Both the position numbers and the translations under genes were made by a program. From JBOCEF01 sp047610385 (GTDB lineage: Bacteria; Pseudomonadota; Alphaproteobacteria; Rhodobacterales; Rhodobacteraceae): a DNA stretch of 64,000 nt. The stretch lies in the NCBI GenBank assembly GCA_047610385.1, contig JBLGAC010000010.1, forward strand, positions 1-64,000. The letters run 5' to 3'. The notes beneath the pieces are model-generated. The model was not told the origin of the DNA. It searched no databases and worked only from the letters and a program-made list of their open reading frames with translations. How positions within the stretch are numbered: position 1 is the stretch's first letter; each line of letters opens with the position of its first letter. Of the stretch, positions 17,132 to 24,736 are shown one piece after another.

Positions 17132-18382
17132 TCAGGCTGAGCCAGATCCGCGCTTTCTGAGCGCCTCAATCGCGCCCTTGAGGTCTCCGATGGCTTTTTC
17201 ATTTTCCTTTTGTTTCGCGGGGTCGGTAGAAGGGTCGGCATTCGCCGCTTCCAGCTCCGCGATCTCGGCCTTGATCAGCGAGATGCTGGTGGTCCGCGGA
17301 TCTTCGCCATCGCCATCGCCATCGAGGCCGGCCAGGCGCACCATTTCATCGATCAGCGCCTGCTGGGCTGTTCCGGCCGACGTACTTTTGATTTGGCCTG
17401 CAAGCTTCAGCGCGCGTTTTGCGCGTTCCGCGCGCTCCGCGAGCCTCTTCTCGGTTTCCTTGTTTTGGATTTCCCGGCGTTGAATTTCGGCCTCCACGGC
17501 GCGTGTGGGTCTGAATATCGCCCGCAGGCCCTCCGTCATCTGCTGAAGCGCTTCGTAGACAAATAGCGATGCAAATCCGCCGACCAAGGCGAGTACTGGC
17601 TTGCCGACCAGGTTGAGGGCGTCGAAGCCACCCTGACTTTGGGGGTCCGTACTGACGGATTTTCCAGAGAAATCGCTCAAGACCTGCGCGAGCAAAACAC
17701 CCGAAATCACGCCGAGCAAAATCCGCATCGGGTAGTTGGCGCCCATCATCGGATCGTATGTACCGTCGCTCACGTACTTGCTGGCGTCGTAGAGCGCGGA
17801 AAAGCAGGCGCCAAGTCCAGCCACCCCAGTGTAGAAGAGCAGCATCGCCGACCGATCAGTCCAATTAATACTCGGATTTCCCTTACTTTTCAGGCCAAAA
17901 AATGGCTCACTAATAAGCTCAGCGGTGACATAACCGGACACAGGCAGAAGAAATGTTAGCAGGAAGCCGATGAGGGCGAGTCCCATCAGGGTTCTCATCG
18001 CATAGACCGGGGCCACTCTCGACCAGCGCGGATATTTGCGCCGTTCCCAAGCAATAAGTTCGAGCGTTGACGGCCTGCTCGGCTCCACCGCCTTCGCGAG
18101 AGACTGATGAAGCTTCGCGAGTTCTGGCAGATCCGCACCTCCGATATCAGAGGGCTTCTTCTCGAGAACTCCGAGCAAGTCGAGAGCTGTCGCGCCGATC
18201 TGGGTGCCGTTGCCAGACGCATATGCGAGCATCGCATGGCACTCGCGATACAATCGCTGCGAGAGAATGGTAACTTGCAAGAGTGGCAACGCCCAGAACT
18301 CTGTGTCGTTGGGATCGTTGGGATCGTTGGGATCTTTTTTTTCTTGCAGGTTGGGGTTCGCGTCATGAATGCCGTTTGGCAT
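17132..18382 (-). CDS. Four-TM membrane protein with C-terminal coiled coil, first gene of the cassette
   Basis: The protein has 416 residues from the ATG at 18382, chosen because GAGGTG precedes it; an upstream GTG at 18430 is less likely. Near the N-terminus is a short DPNDPNDPND repeat. Four hydrophobic segments are predicted at about 128-152, 178-200, 218-236 and 258-277. The tail from about 295 onward is strongly charged and heptad-like, consistent with a cytosolic coiled coil. I do not recognise the family. As first gene of an operon with a lipoprotein and a cell-wall hydrolase, it may anchor or gate an envelope-active complex; this is inference. Confidence 0.65.
   Translation of the reverse strand: MPNGIHDANPNLQEKKDPNDPNDPNDTEFWALPLLQVTILSQRLYRECHAMLAYASGNGTQIGATALDLLGVLEKKPSDIGGADLPELAKLHQSLAKAVEPSRPSTLELIAWERRKYPRWSRVAPVYAMRTLMGLALIGFLLTFLLPVSGYVTAELISEPFFGLKSKGNPSINWTDRSAMLLFYTGVAGLGACFSALYDASKYVSDGTYDPMMGANYPMRILLGVISGVLLAQVLSDFSGKSVSTDPQSQGGFDALNLVGKPVLALVGGFASLFVYEALQQMTEGLRAIFRPTRAVEAEIQRREIQNKETEKRLAERAERAKRALKLAGQIKSTSAGTAQQALIDEMVRLAGLDGDGDGEDPRTTSISLIKAEIAELEAANADPSTDPAKQKENEKAIGDLKGAIEALRKRGSGSA
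18307..18333 (-). repeat. 9-base tandem repeat encoding Asp-Pro-Asn
   Basis: CGTTGGGAT occurs three times in tandem on the plus strand, encoding DPN repeats on the minus strand near the N-terminus of the membrane protein. Being a multiple of three, copy-number change would alter length without frameshift. Confidence 0.75.
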
Positions 18383-18721
18383 TTCAGTCACCTCACCGAA
18401 AGTTGTTTCAAACTCAAGCGTCTTAATCACTATCGGCAGCGTAACATGTCCCCTGAAACTTGGAAACAGATTCTACGTGCGGTAGATCTAGTTGAACACC
18501 ATATTTTTTGCGAAAAAATCTGGTTGGTGGCTCACTTCACTACTTCCTGTAGTTTGGGAGGCCCGCCGAGCACAACATTTAGAGCCCAACCCAAAAAGAG
18601 TTGAGGGATCTCAGAAGATTGTGATTCCGGCCGTTTGCAAGACTGGATGGAGCCGCTGTTAGCCTGGACTGAACCAGCTCGCCGGAACCCTAGCCGGCGA
18701 GGCTGCGGCTATTCAGGCGGC
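18383..18721. other. Intergenic region between the cassette and the chimeric gene
   Basis: This divergent gap should contain the promoter of the leftward cassette, but no clear -35/-10 pair stands out. A hairpin with 8-base arms (CTCGCCGG and CCGGCGAG, 18678-18701) lies close to the IS5-type end at 18722. No gene is supported. Confidence 0.45.
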
Positions 18722-18772
18722 CTGAGAGCGTGTTTGAGAAGGTGGGTTCCCATGCCGCTGATGCGCCACGAA
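18722..18772 (+). mobile_element. IS5-family left end supplying the start of the next gene
   Basis: CTGAGAGCGTGTTTGAGAAG at 18722-18741 matches the reverse complement of the IS5 right end at 14758-14777 in 18 of 20 positions. It is followed by a ribosome-binding site and ATG with the codons MPLMRHE, which resemble the first residues of IS5-type transposases. After these codons homology switches to DUF3987. The repeat match is seen directly; reading the first codons as transposase is my recognition and less certain. Confidence 0.55.
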
Positions 18773-21700
18773 GAGACCGCGGGGGCGTTCCCCATCGAGG
18801 CGCTCGGCCCGCTCCGAGCCGCAGCCGAGGCGGCGCAGGACATGTCTCAGGCGCCCATGGCGCTTGCCGCTCAATCGGCGCTGGCGGTCGCATCGCTCGC
18901 CACCCAGGCACTGGCGGACGTGGAGACACTGAGCGGTCAGGCCACGCCGTTGTCGATCTTCGCACTGAGCATCGCCAAGTCAGGTGAGCGCAAAAGCACG
19001 GTGGACCGGCGGCTCATGACGCCAGTGCGAGAAGTGGAAAAGGCGCTTTCCAAGGAGCACCAGGACGACACCGCGTCGTGGCGAAACAAGCTGGACATCT
19101 GGGCTGCGCTGCGCGCGGACATCCTCAAAAAAGCCAAAAAAGGCAACGTTGAGTCCGCCGTGGATCTAGAGGCCCTCGGGCCGGAGCCTGAAGGCCCGCT
19201 GATGCCCCAATTGGTGGCCAGCGAGCCGACGTTCGAGGGCATCACCAAGCACCTGCGGATCTCACGGCCTTCGCTGGGCATCTTTTCGGACGAAGGCGGC
19301 GGTTTTATTGGCGGCCATGCCATGAGCACCGACAACAAATTGAAGACCATGGCAGGTCTGTCGGGCATGTGGGACGGCAGCCCGGTGAACCGCACCCGCG
19401 CCGGCGATGGCGTCTCGACCTTTTACGGGCGTCGTCTGTGCTGCCACCTGATGGTGCAGCCCATCGCCGCGGAGGGGTTCCTGAGCGACCCGATTGCAAT
19501 GGGCCAAGGATTCCTCGCCCGGTTCCTCGTGGTTCAGCCGGAAAGCGCCATTGGCACGCGGCTGAGACACGGACACGACGCGGCGAGCACAGCGACGCTC
19601 GAGGCATGGAGCGGTCGCGTGCAATCGCTGCTGTCGTCGACCAAACCGGACCTGGCCGGCTGCCGCGTCATCATCGTGACCGACCGAGTGGACCTGGAAA
19701 AGCAGCTGGCCGGAACCTTTGTGACCGGCGGCGCCTTCGGGTCCGACGTGGCCACCAAGAAAGACGGCGAGACCGCCAAGGTTCAATCGGGCCGCGATCT
19801 TGCCAAGCGGATTAGATCGGGGACCGAACGGATCATCTTCACGCTGCTGCAAAAGTTCAACTCAGCCACCAAACTGCCCGAGTGTCACAACCCGTCGGAC
19901 AAAATAGTGGTGCTGATCGATGAAGGACATCGCAGTCAGGGCGGCGAGAACCATGAGCGGATGCGCAAGGCGTTGCCCAATGCGGCCTTCATCGCGTTCA
20001 CCGGCACGCCCTTGCTGAAAGAGGACAAGACCCGCAACAAGTTCGGCCCGATCCTGCACGCCTACACCATGCAACGGGCGGTCGAGGACGGCGCGGTGAC
20101 CCCGCTGGTCTATGAAGAACGCAAGCCGATCATCGACATCAATGATGCGGCGATCGATGCGTGGTTCGACAACATCACCACTGGCCTGACCGATACCCAA
20201 AAGGCCGACCTGAAACAGAAATACGCAACCCGAGGGCAGGTCTACGGCGCGGCCAATCGGATCGAGCTGATCGCCTGGGACATCGCCACGCATTTCAGCG
20301 AGACCTTCGGCAAACTGGACCTCGGACTGAAAGCCCAACTGGCCACCGACAGCAAACTGTCGGCGATCCGGTACAAAAAGGCGCTGGATGCGACCGGCAA
20401 GGTGACCAGCGCGGTGGTGATCTCAGCCCCGGACACCCGTGAGGGCCACGAGGACGCCGACGAGGCCAACGTGCCGGAGGTTCAGGCATGGTGGAAAGCC
20501 AATGTCGGCAATGATGCCAAGGCCTACGAGGACAAAGTCATTGAGGATTTCAGCACCGACGGGGCGCCGGACATCCTGATTGTCGTGGACAAACTTCTGA
20601 CCGGCTTTGATGAGCCCCGCAATGCCGTCCTTTACATCGACAAGCACCTGAAGGGGCACAATCTGCTACAGGCGATCGCCCGGGTGAACCGACTGCACGA
20701 AGCCAAGAAACATGGATTCCTGATCGATTATCGCAGCATTCTGGCGGAACTCGACACCTCGATCCGAGACTATCAGGACCTCGCCGATCAAACCCAAGGC
20801 GGGTATGAGATCGATGATCTGGCCGGCACCGTCTCGAACGTCTCGACTGAGTACAAACGTCTGCCGGGCCTGCATGACGCGCTGTGGGCCATCTTCGCGG
20901 ATGTGAAAAACAAACATGATCGGGAACAGTTCCGTCAGGTTCTCGTGCCCCGTCTGCGCGATGACGGCGACGACGCCGGCATCGACGACAATCAGAAAGT
21001 CCGTGAGGATTTTTATGACGCGCTGACCGCGTTCGGGATGTGCCTGCATCTGGCATTGTCGTCCCGAGCGTTCTTCGAGGATCGCGGGTTTTCGGAGGCG
21101 ACGATCCAGACCTACAAACGGGATCTCAAGTTTTTCACCGAAATCCGCATTCAGGCTAAGCGCGACGCCAATGAAACGGTCGATTTCACCGTGTATGAGG
21201 CCCAGATCAGACGTCTCGTGGACAGCCAAGTCATTGGTCAGCAGATCGTCGATCCGGAGGGGGTCATTCTGGTCGGCGGTCTTGGCACCTCAGACGACCC
21301 CGATGACTGGTCCGATGACAAAACGCGGACCGAGGCCGACCTGATCAAGACCCGTGTTCGAAAGACCATCGAGCAGGACCTGATCGACGACCCCCATGCC
21401 CAACGGGTATTTTCCGAATTGCTGAAAGAGGCGATCCGCGCCGCCGAGGCCATGTTCGACCACCCCGGCATGCAATACACGTTGTTCAAGGATCTCGAAG
21501 CGAAGGTCGGTGGCCGGGCCACCCCGGGCGTGCCCGATCGGTTCAGCGGTCATCCGATGGCGCAATCATTCTACGGCGTGTTCATTGAGACGCTTGGCGA
21601 AGCACGGGCCGATGAGTTCGCCACCGACGATCTGGTGGACGAGGCCCATCACATCGAGCAGACCGTCGAGGACGCCATCAAGACCCACTCGATCAATCCC

Positions 21701-21838
21701 GGCAGCATCGAGGCCGAGATCCGCCGGGCGTTGCTGCCGCGGTATTTCAAATTCCTCGGCGGTCTCGATGCGGCCAATGCGGTGATCGACCAAGTGATCG
21801 GGATCGTTAGGGCCGGCGCCGTCAAAGGTCAGCGATGA
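18752..21838 (+). CDS. Chimeric DUF3987 - HsdR helicase-like protein
   Basis: A 1028-codon open frame joins unrelated parts. Residues about 8-296 match DUF3987, a family found in phage- and plasmid-type primase/helicase proteins (FPIEALGPLRAAAEAAQ, SIAKSGERKS, GIFSDEGGGFIGGHAMS, RRLCCHLMVQP). From about residue 298 it is a type I restriction HsdR subunit: GCRVIIVTDRVDLEKQL, the DEGH box at 390-393, FTGTPLL, and QAIARVNR at 640-647. HsdR's N-terminal nuclease domain and the Walker A lysine (motif I) are missing, so restriction activity is not expected. DUF3987 also lacks its C-terminal part. The ATG and ribosome-binding site seem to come from an IS5 end. No stop interrupts the fusion. The downstream metallopeptidase overlaps it by 4 bases. 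Confidence 0.7.
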   Translation: MPLMRHEETAGAFPIEALGPLRAAAEAAQDMSQAPMALAAQSALAVASLATQALADVETLSGQATPLSIFALSIAKSGERKSTVDRRLMTPVREVEKALSKEHQDDTASWRNKLDIWAALRADILKKAKKGNVESAVDLEALGPEPEGPLMPQLVASEPTFEGITKHLRISRPSLGIFSDEGGGFIGGHAMSTDNKLKTMAGLSGMWDGSPVNRTRAGDGVSTFYGRRLCCHLMVQPIAAEGFLSDPIAMGQGFLARFLVVQPESAIGTRLRHGHDAASTATLEAWSGRVQSLLSSTKPDLAGCRVIIVTDRVDLEKQLAGTFVTGGAFGSDVATKKDGETAKVQSGRDLAKRIRSGTERIIFTLLQKFNSATKLPECHNPSDKIVVLIDEGHRSQGGENHERMRKALPNAAFIAFTGTPLLKEDKTRNKFGPILHAYTMQRAVEDGAVTPLVYEERKPIIDINDAAIDAWFDNITTGLTDTQKADLKQKYATRGQVYGAANRIELIAWDIATHFSETFGKLDLGLKAQLATDSKLSAIRYKKALDATGKVTSAVVISAPDTREGHEDADEANVPEVQAWWKANVGNDAKAYEDKVIEDFSTDGAPDILIVVDKLLTGFDEPRNAVLYIDKHLKGHNLLQAIARVNRLHEAKKHGFLIDYRSILAELDTSIRDYQDLADQTQGGYEIDDLAGTVSNVSTEYKRLPGLHDALWAIFADVKNKHDREQFRQVLVPRLRDDGDDAGIDDNQKVREDFYDALTAFGMCLHLALSSRAFFEDRGFSEATIQTYKRDLKFFTEIRIQAKRDANETVDFTVYEAQIRRLVDSQVIGQQIVDPEGVILVGGLGTSDDPDDWSDDKTRTEADLIKTRVRKTIEQDLIDDPHAQRVFSELLKEAIRAAEAMFDHPGMQYTLFKDLEAKVGGRATPGVPDRFSGHPMAQSFYGVFIETLGEARADEFATDDLVDEAHHIEQTVEDAIKTHSINPGSIEAEIRRALLPRYFKFLGGLDAANAVIDQVIGIVRAGAVKGQR

Positions 21839-22566
21839 GCAAACCGTTCACGCTGGTCTATGGGACTGAGCGGATCCCCTACGCGGTCAATCTCGACCCC
21901 AAGCGCACCACCCGGATCGCCATCCACGTGGACCCAGACGGATCGGTGCTGGTCGATGCGCCGCCGGACTTTGCCGATGACGCCGTACGGCAAGCCGTGC
22001 AGAAACGGGCCCGATGGGTGATCGATCACGTCGCCGAGGCCCGCAGCCGCCATGCCCATGTGCGCCCGCGTGAGTACGTGTCAGGCGAGCAGGTGCTCTA
22101 CCTCGGGCGTCGGTACATGCTGAAGGTGATCAGGGTCGACACGCGGCCCGGGATGGTGCGTCTCAAGGGCAATCGGCTGGAAGTGGAGACCCGAACCGGC
22201 GAACACGATGACATCCGGGGGCGGGTCCGCGGGTGGTATCGGGTTAAGGCAAGGGACTACTTCGCCAGACGGCTGGGTGAATTGGCCGTCAGCCTGCCGT
22301 GGGTCAACGGGGCCCCGCCGTTCCGAATGTTGGACATGACCCGGCAATGGGGCAGTTGCTCGCCCGACGGACAGGTCATCGTGAATCCCGGCCTGATCCA
22401 AGCGCCCCAGGATTGCGTCGAATACGTTCTGGTCCACGAACTGGCCCATCTGAAACACCACGACCATGGTCCGGGTTTCTGGCAGTTGCTGGACCAGCAT
22501 GTGCCGGACTGGCAGGCCCGCAAGGCCAGGCTCGATGCGATGGTCGAGGTGGTGCTGCGGGGGTGA
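21835..22566 (+). CDS. YgjP-type (DUF45/M48-like) zinc metallopeptidase
   Basis: The 243-residue protein has the DUF45 layout: an N-terminal beta-rich part, RQWGSCSPDGQVIVN, and the zinc site HELAH at 201-205 with the third ligand H211 in DHGPGFW. Such proteins are common partners of type I restriction operons, often directly after hsdR. Here the ATG overlaps the stop of the chimeric HsdR gene as ATGA, so the original hsdR-peptidase coupling survived although hsdR was altered. The gene looks intact. Its substrate is unknown. Confidence 0.85.
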   Translation: MSKPFTLVYGTERIPYAVNLDPKRTTRIAIHVDPDGSVLVDAPPDFADDAVRQAVQKRARWVIDHVAEARSRHAHVRPREYVSGEQVLYLGRRYMLKVIRVDTRPGMVRLKGNRLEVETRTGEHDDIRGRVRGWYRVKARDYFARRLGELAVSLPWVNGAPPFRMLDMTRQWGSCSPDGQVIVNPGLIQAPQDCVEYVLVHELAHLKHHDHGPGFWQLLDQHVPDWQARKARLDAMVEVVLRG

Positions 22567-22697
22567 TCTCTGGCGTCGGTCGAATGGCCCAGATCCAAGA
22601 TTTCCGCCACGTAGGCTGGCCCAGCGCACTTTGTGAATCATCCGATCACGTATTTTCATGGTGCATGGTTGCTTGAGCCCTGCGTCCAAAGGGTTGG

Positions 22698-23189
22698 TTG
22701 GCGGCCGTCAGTCCCGGTCTCGACAAGGGGCGCTTCAAGCTGAAGGTCTGGCGGTTTTTGGAAGCGCACCGCGACCACATCTCACTGCAAAAGCTCCGCC
22801 GCGCCGAGCAGTTGACCCGTCAGGATATTAAGGAGCTCGAGCGTGTCTTCGTGGCGCAGAGCGTCGGCGATGCCGTGAGGCTGGCGGAGCTGAACCAGGG
22901 GGGCGGGCTGGGCATCTTCCTGCGATCACTGATCGGGCTCGACCGAGAGGCGGCCAAGGCGGCGTTCAGCGGCTTTGAGGGGCTGGGGGCCATGACCGCA
23001 AGCCAGACCGAATTCATCAACCTCGTCATCGATCATCTGACTGAGCAGGGCGCGCTGGATCCCGCGCGATTCTATGAGAGCCCGTTCACGGACATCGATG
23101 CTCAGGGAATCGCCGGTGTGTTCGCGCCGGCGCAGATCAAGCAGATCGTTCAGGTTGTCGAGCGTCTGAAGGGTGCCGCCGCGGCGTGA
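22698..23189 (+). pseudogene. C-terminal fragment of an EcoEI-type HsdR subunit
   Basis: About 160 codons match the EcoEI R-subunit C-terminal domain: VWRFLEAHRDHISLQKLRR, GGGLGIFLRSLIGLDREAA, TEFINLVIDHLTEQGALD and FYESPFTDID. The frame opens with a TTG and has no good ribosome-binding site, and no nuclease or helicase part precedes it. This is the third distinct HsdR remnant in 10 kb and belongs to a different lineage from the other two. It could still be expressed as a stand-alone domain, but a degraded gene is more likely. Confidence 0.72.
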
Positions 23190-23343
23190 TTGGCGTGTCA
23201 GACGTCCGAGGCGTGCGCTTGTCAGATATTCCGCGAGAGAAGCAAGATCTCACAGAATGGCCTGGGCGACCGTGCTGGTCCCTATTGTCAGGCTCGATTT
23301 ATGCGGACCCCCAGCGGACCCCCGAGACGTTTGGTTGGGGCAC
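23190..23343. other. Short gene-free stretch at the right edge of the island
   Basis: No gene is supported. A 10-base direct repeat GCGGACCCCC occurs at 23303-23312 and 23314-23323. This segment adjoins the 3' side of tRNA-Lys, where an attachment site of an integrated element would be expected, but no copy of the tRNA end could be recognised elsewhere in the window. Confidence 0.4.
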
Positions 23344-23379
23344 AAGAAAATGGGGCCAAGCGCCTAAGCGTTTGACCCC
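23344..23379 (-). terminator. Rho-independent terminator of tRNA-Lys
   Basis: On the minus strand a 12-base stem (GGGGTCAAACGC paired with GCGCTTGGCCCC, one mismatch and one wobble) with a 4-base loop is followed by ATTTTCTT. It begins 13 bases after the CCA end of the tRNA. Confidence 0.7.
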
Positions 23380-23392
23380 GTTCCTGTATTCT

Positions 23393-23468
<76 letters not shown>

Positions 23469-23577
23469 GATGATGGCTAGGTAGCCGGGCGGGGGGATGA
23501 GCGCAAGGGCGAAAAGCGCCATTTTTGCTTCGGCGGCGCATTCGACCCGTGGGGTGCCGCCTGGGGGTCTTTGTCGA

Positions 23578-24669
23578 TCAATAGCCGATGACGAAACGAG
23601 ATCTTTGCTTCAGTGCCGCTCTGACCAGCTCCGCCACCGCGATGGAGGCGATGAGTGCGATCAGCGCCCTGGCGACAAACCCCGGCAGGCCAACGAGATG
23701 GGCGTCGAGCCCGCTGATGGCGATGACGCTCAGGACCCAAGGGTGCAGGAAGAACAGGGCAAAGCTGATGCCCGCGATATAGCTCAGTGGGGTGATCCGG
23801 GCGGATTCGAGTTTTTTGCACAGACCCAGCAAGACGGAGATCAGGAGCCCCTTCTGGAGGACCATGTGGTCAATCCCGGTCCAGAGCAGTGGGTTGGCCT
23901 TAGTGGCGTTGCCTGTTTGGCCGACGAAATTCATCGCCACCGCGACGCAGACAAAAGCGACGCCGAGGGCCGGAAGATTGGCCCTTATCCAGTCGTCAGC
24001 CTGCTGACGGTTCGTACTGTATATCGCGCCCAGCATGTAGAACGGAAAGTAATAGACCATTGCATGAACCGGGTTCAGGTTCATCTCTGGCCGATGGATT
24101 TGCATCGACAGCGCAAAGCAGATCATCGTCAGCGCAATCACGGTCTTTTGCGGCAGCGCGAGCAATCTGATGATCGCAGGGCTGGCCACGAAGATCAGCA
24201 TCGCGAACGGAATATACCAATAGGCCGTGAGTGTCCTGCCAGTAATAAGGTTGGCCAGGACGCTGAGAAGATTGTTATAGAGCGGGTCTGCATGTAGGGT
24301 GATGGGGAATTATAGATCCCCCTCCGCGACTATTTTGAGCGCCATACCTGCAAAGGAAAGCAAAACATAGGGCAGCAAAACGGTCTGCAGTTTTTTGTTC
24401 AAGAATTTTGAAAATTTAAATCGCGGACAAAATATTTCTTTGAAGAAAAAACCGGAAATGAACACAAGCAGCGCAGTTCCACCAGTGACCATGTTGGCCA
24501 CGGATTGGCCTGCTAGGCTTTCATGAAGCCAGGATCCGTAGGAGTGTCCTGCAATTATAATCATAATTGAAATGGCGCGAAAATAATCAAGATAAATATG
24601 TCTTATGTAGCGCTCGCTTTGGCCTGCGGACGAATGCTTGAATTTTTCACAAGCCCGAGGCCTCCGCAT
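23578..24669 (-). pseudogene. Acyltransferase-3 family membrane protein with in-frame stop
   Basis: On the minus strand one frame reads HIYLDYFRAISIMIIIAGHSYG, the usual start of acyltransferase-3 proteins that O-acetylate surface glycans, followed by a membrane segment at ALLVFISGFFF. The frame meets TAA at 24310-24312 after KIVAEGDL. The same frame then continues without shift through ITLHADPLYNNLLSVLAN, TAYWYIPFAMLIF and several more helices to a stop at 23578. Joined, the two halves give a normal-length family member. The start at 24669 is uncertain. Composition is AT-richer than guaA next door, suggesting transfer. A single nonsense mutation or sequencing error explains the break. Confidence 0.72.
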
Positions 24670-24713
24670 TTGGGCCTCGGGCACCGGCCCGCCCTGAGCG
24701 GGGCGGACCGGTG
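24653..24713 (-). terminator. Tandem hairpins downstream of guaA
   Basis: Two inverted repeats follow the guaA stop on the minus strand: CACCGG/CCGGTG with GC-rich interior (24682-24713), and GCCCGAGGCC/GGCCTCGGGC (arms 24653-24662 and 24673-24682). The tract after the second is TTGTGAAAAATT, a poor T-run, so termination is likely but not textbook. Confidence 0.5.
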
Positions 24714-24736
24714 CGATCATGCCGCTGGCGCAGTGA

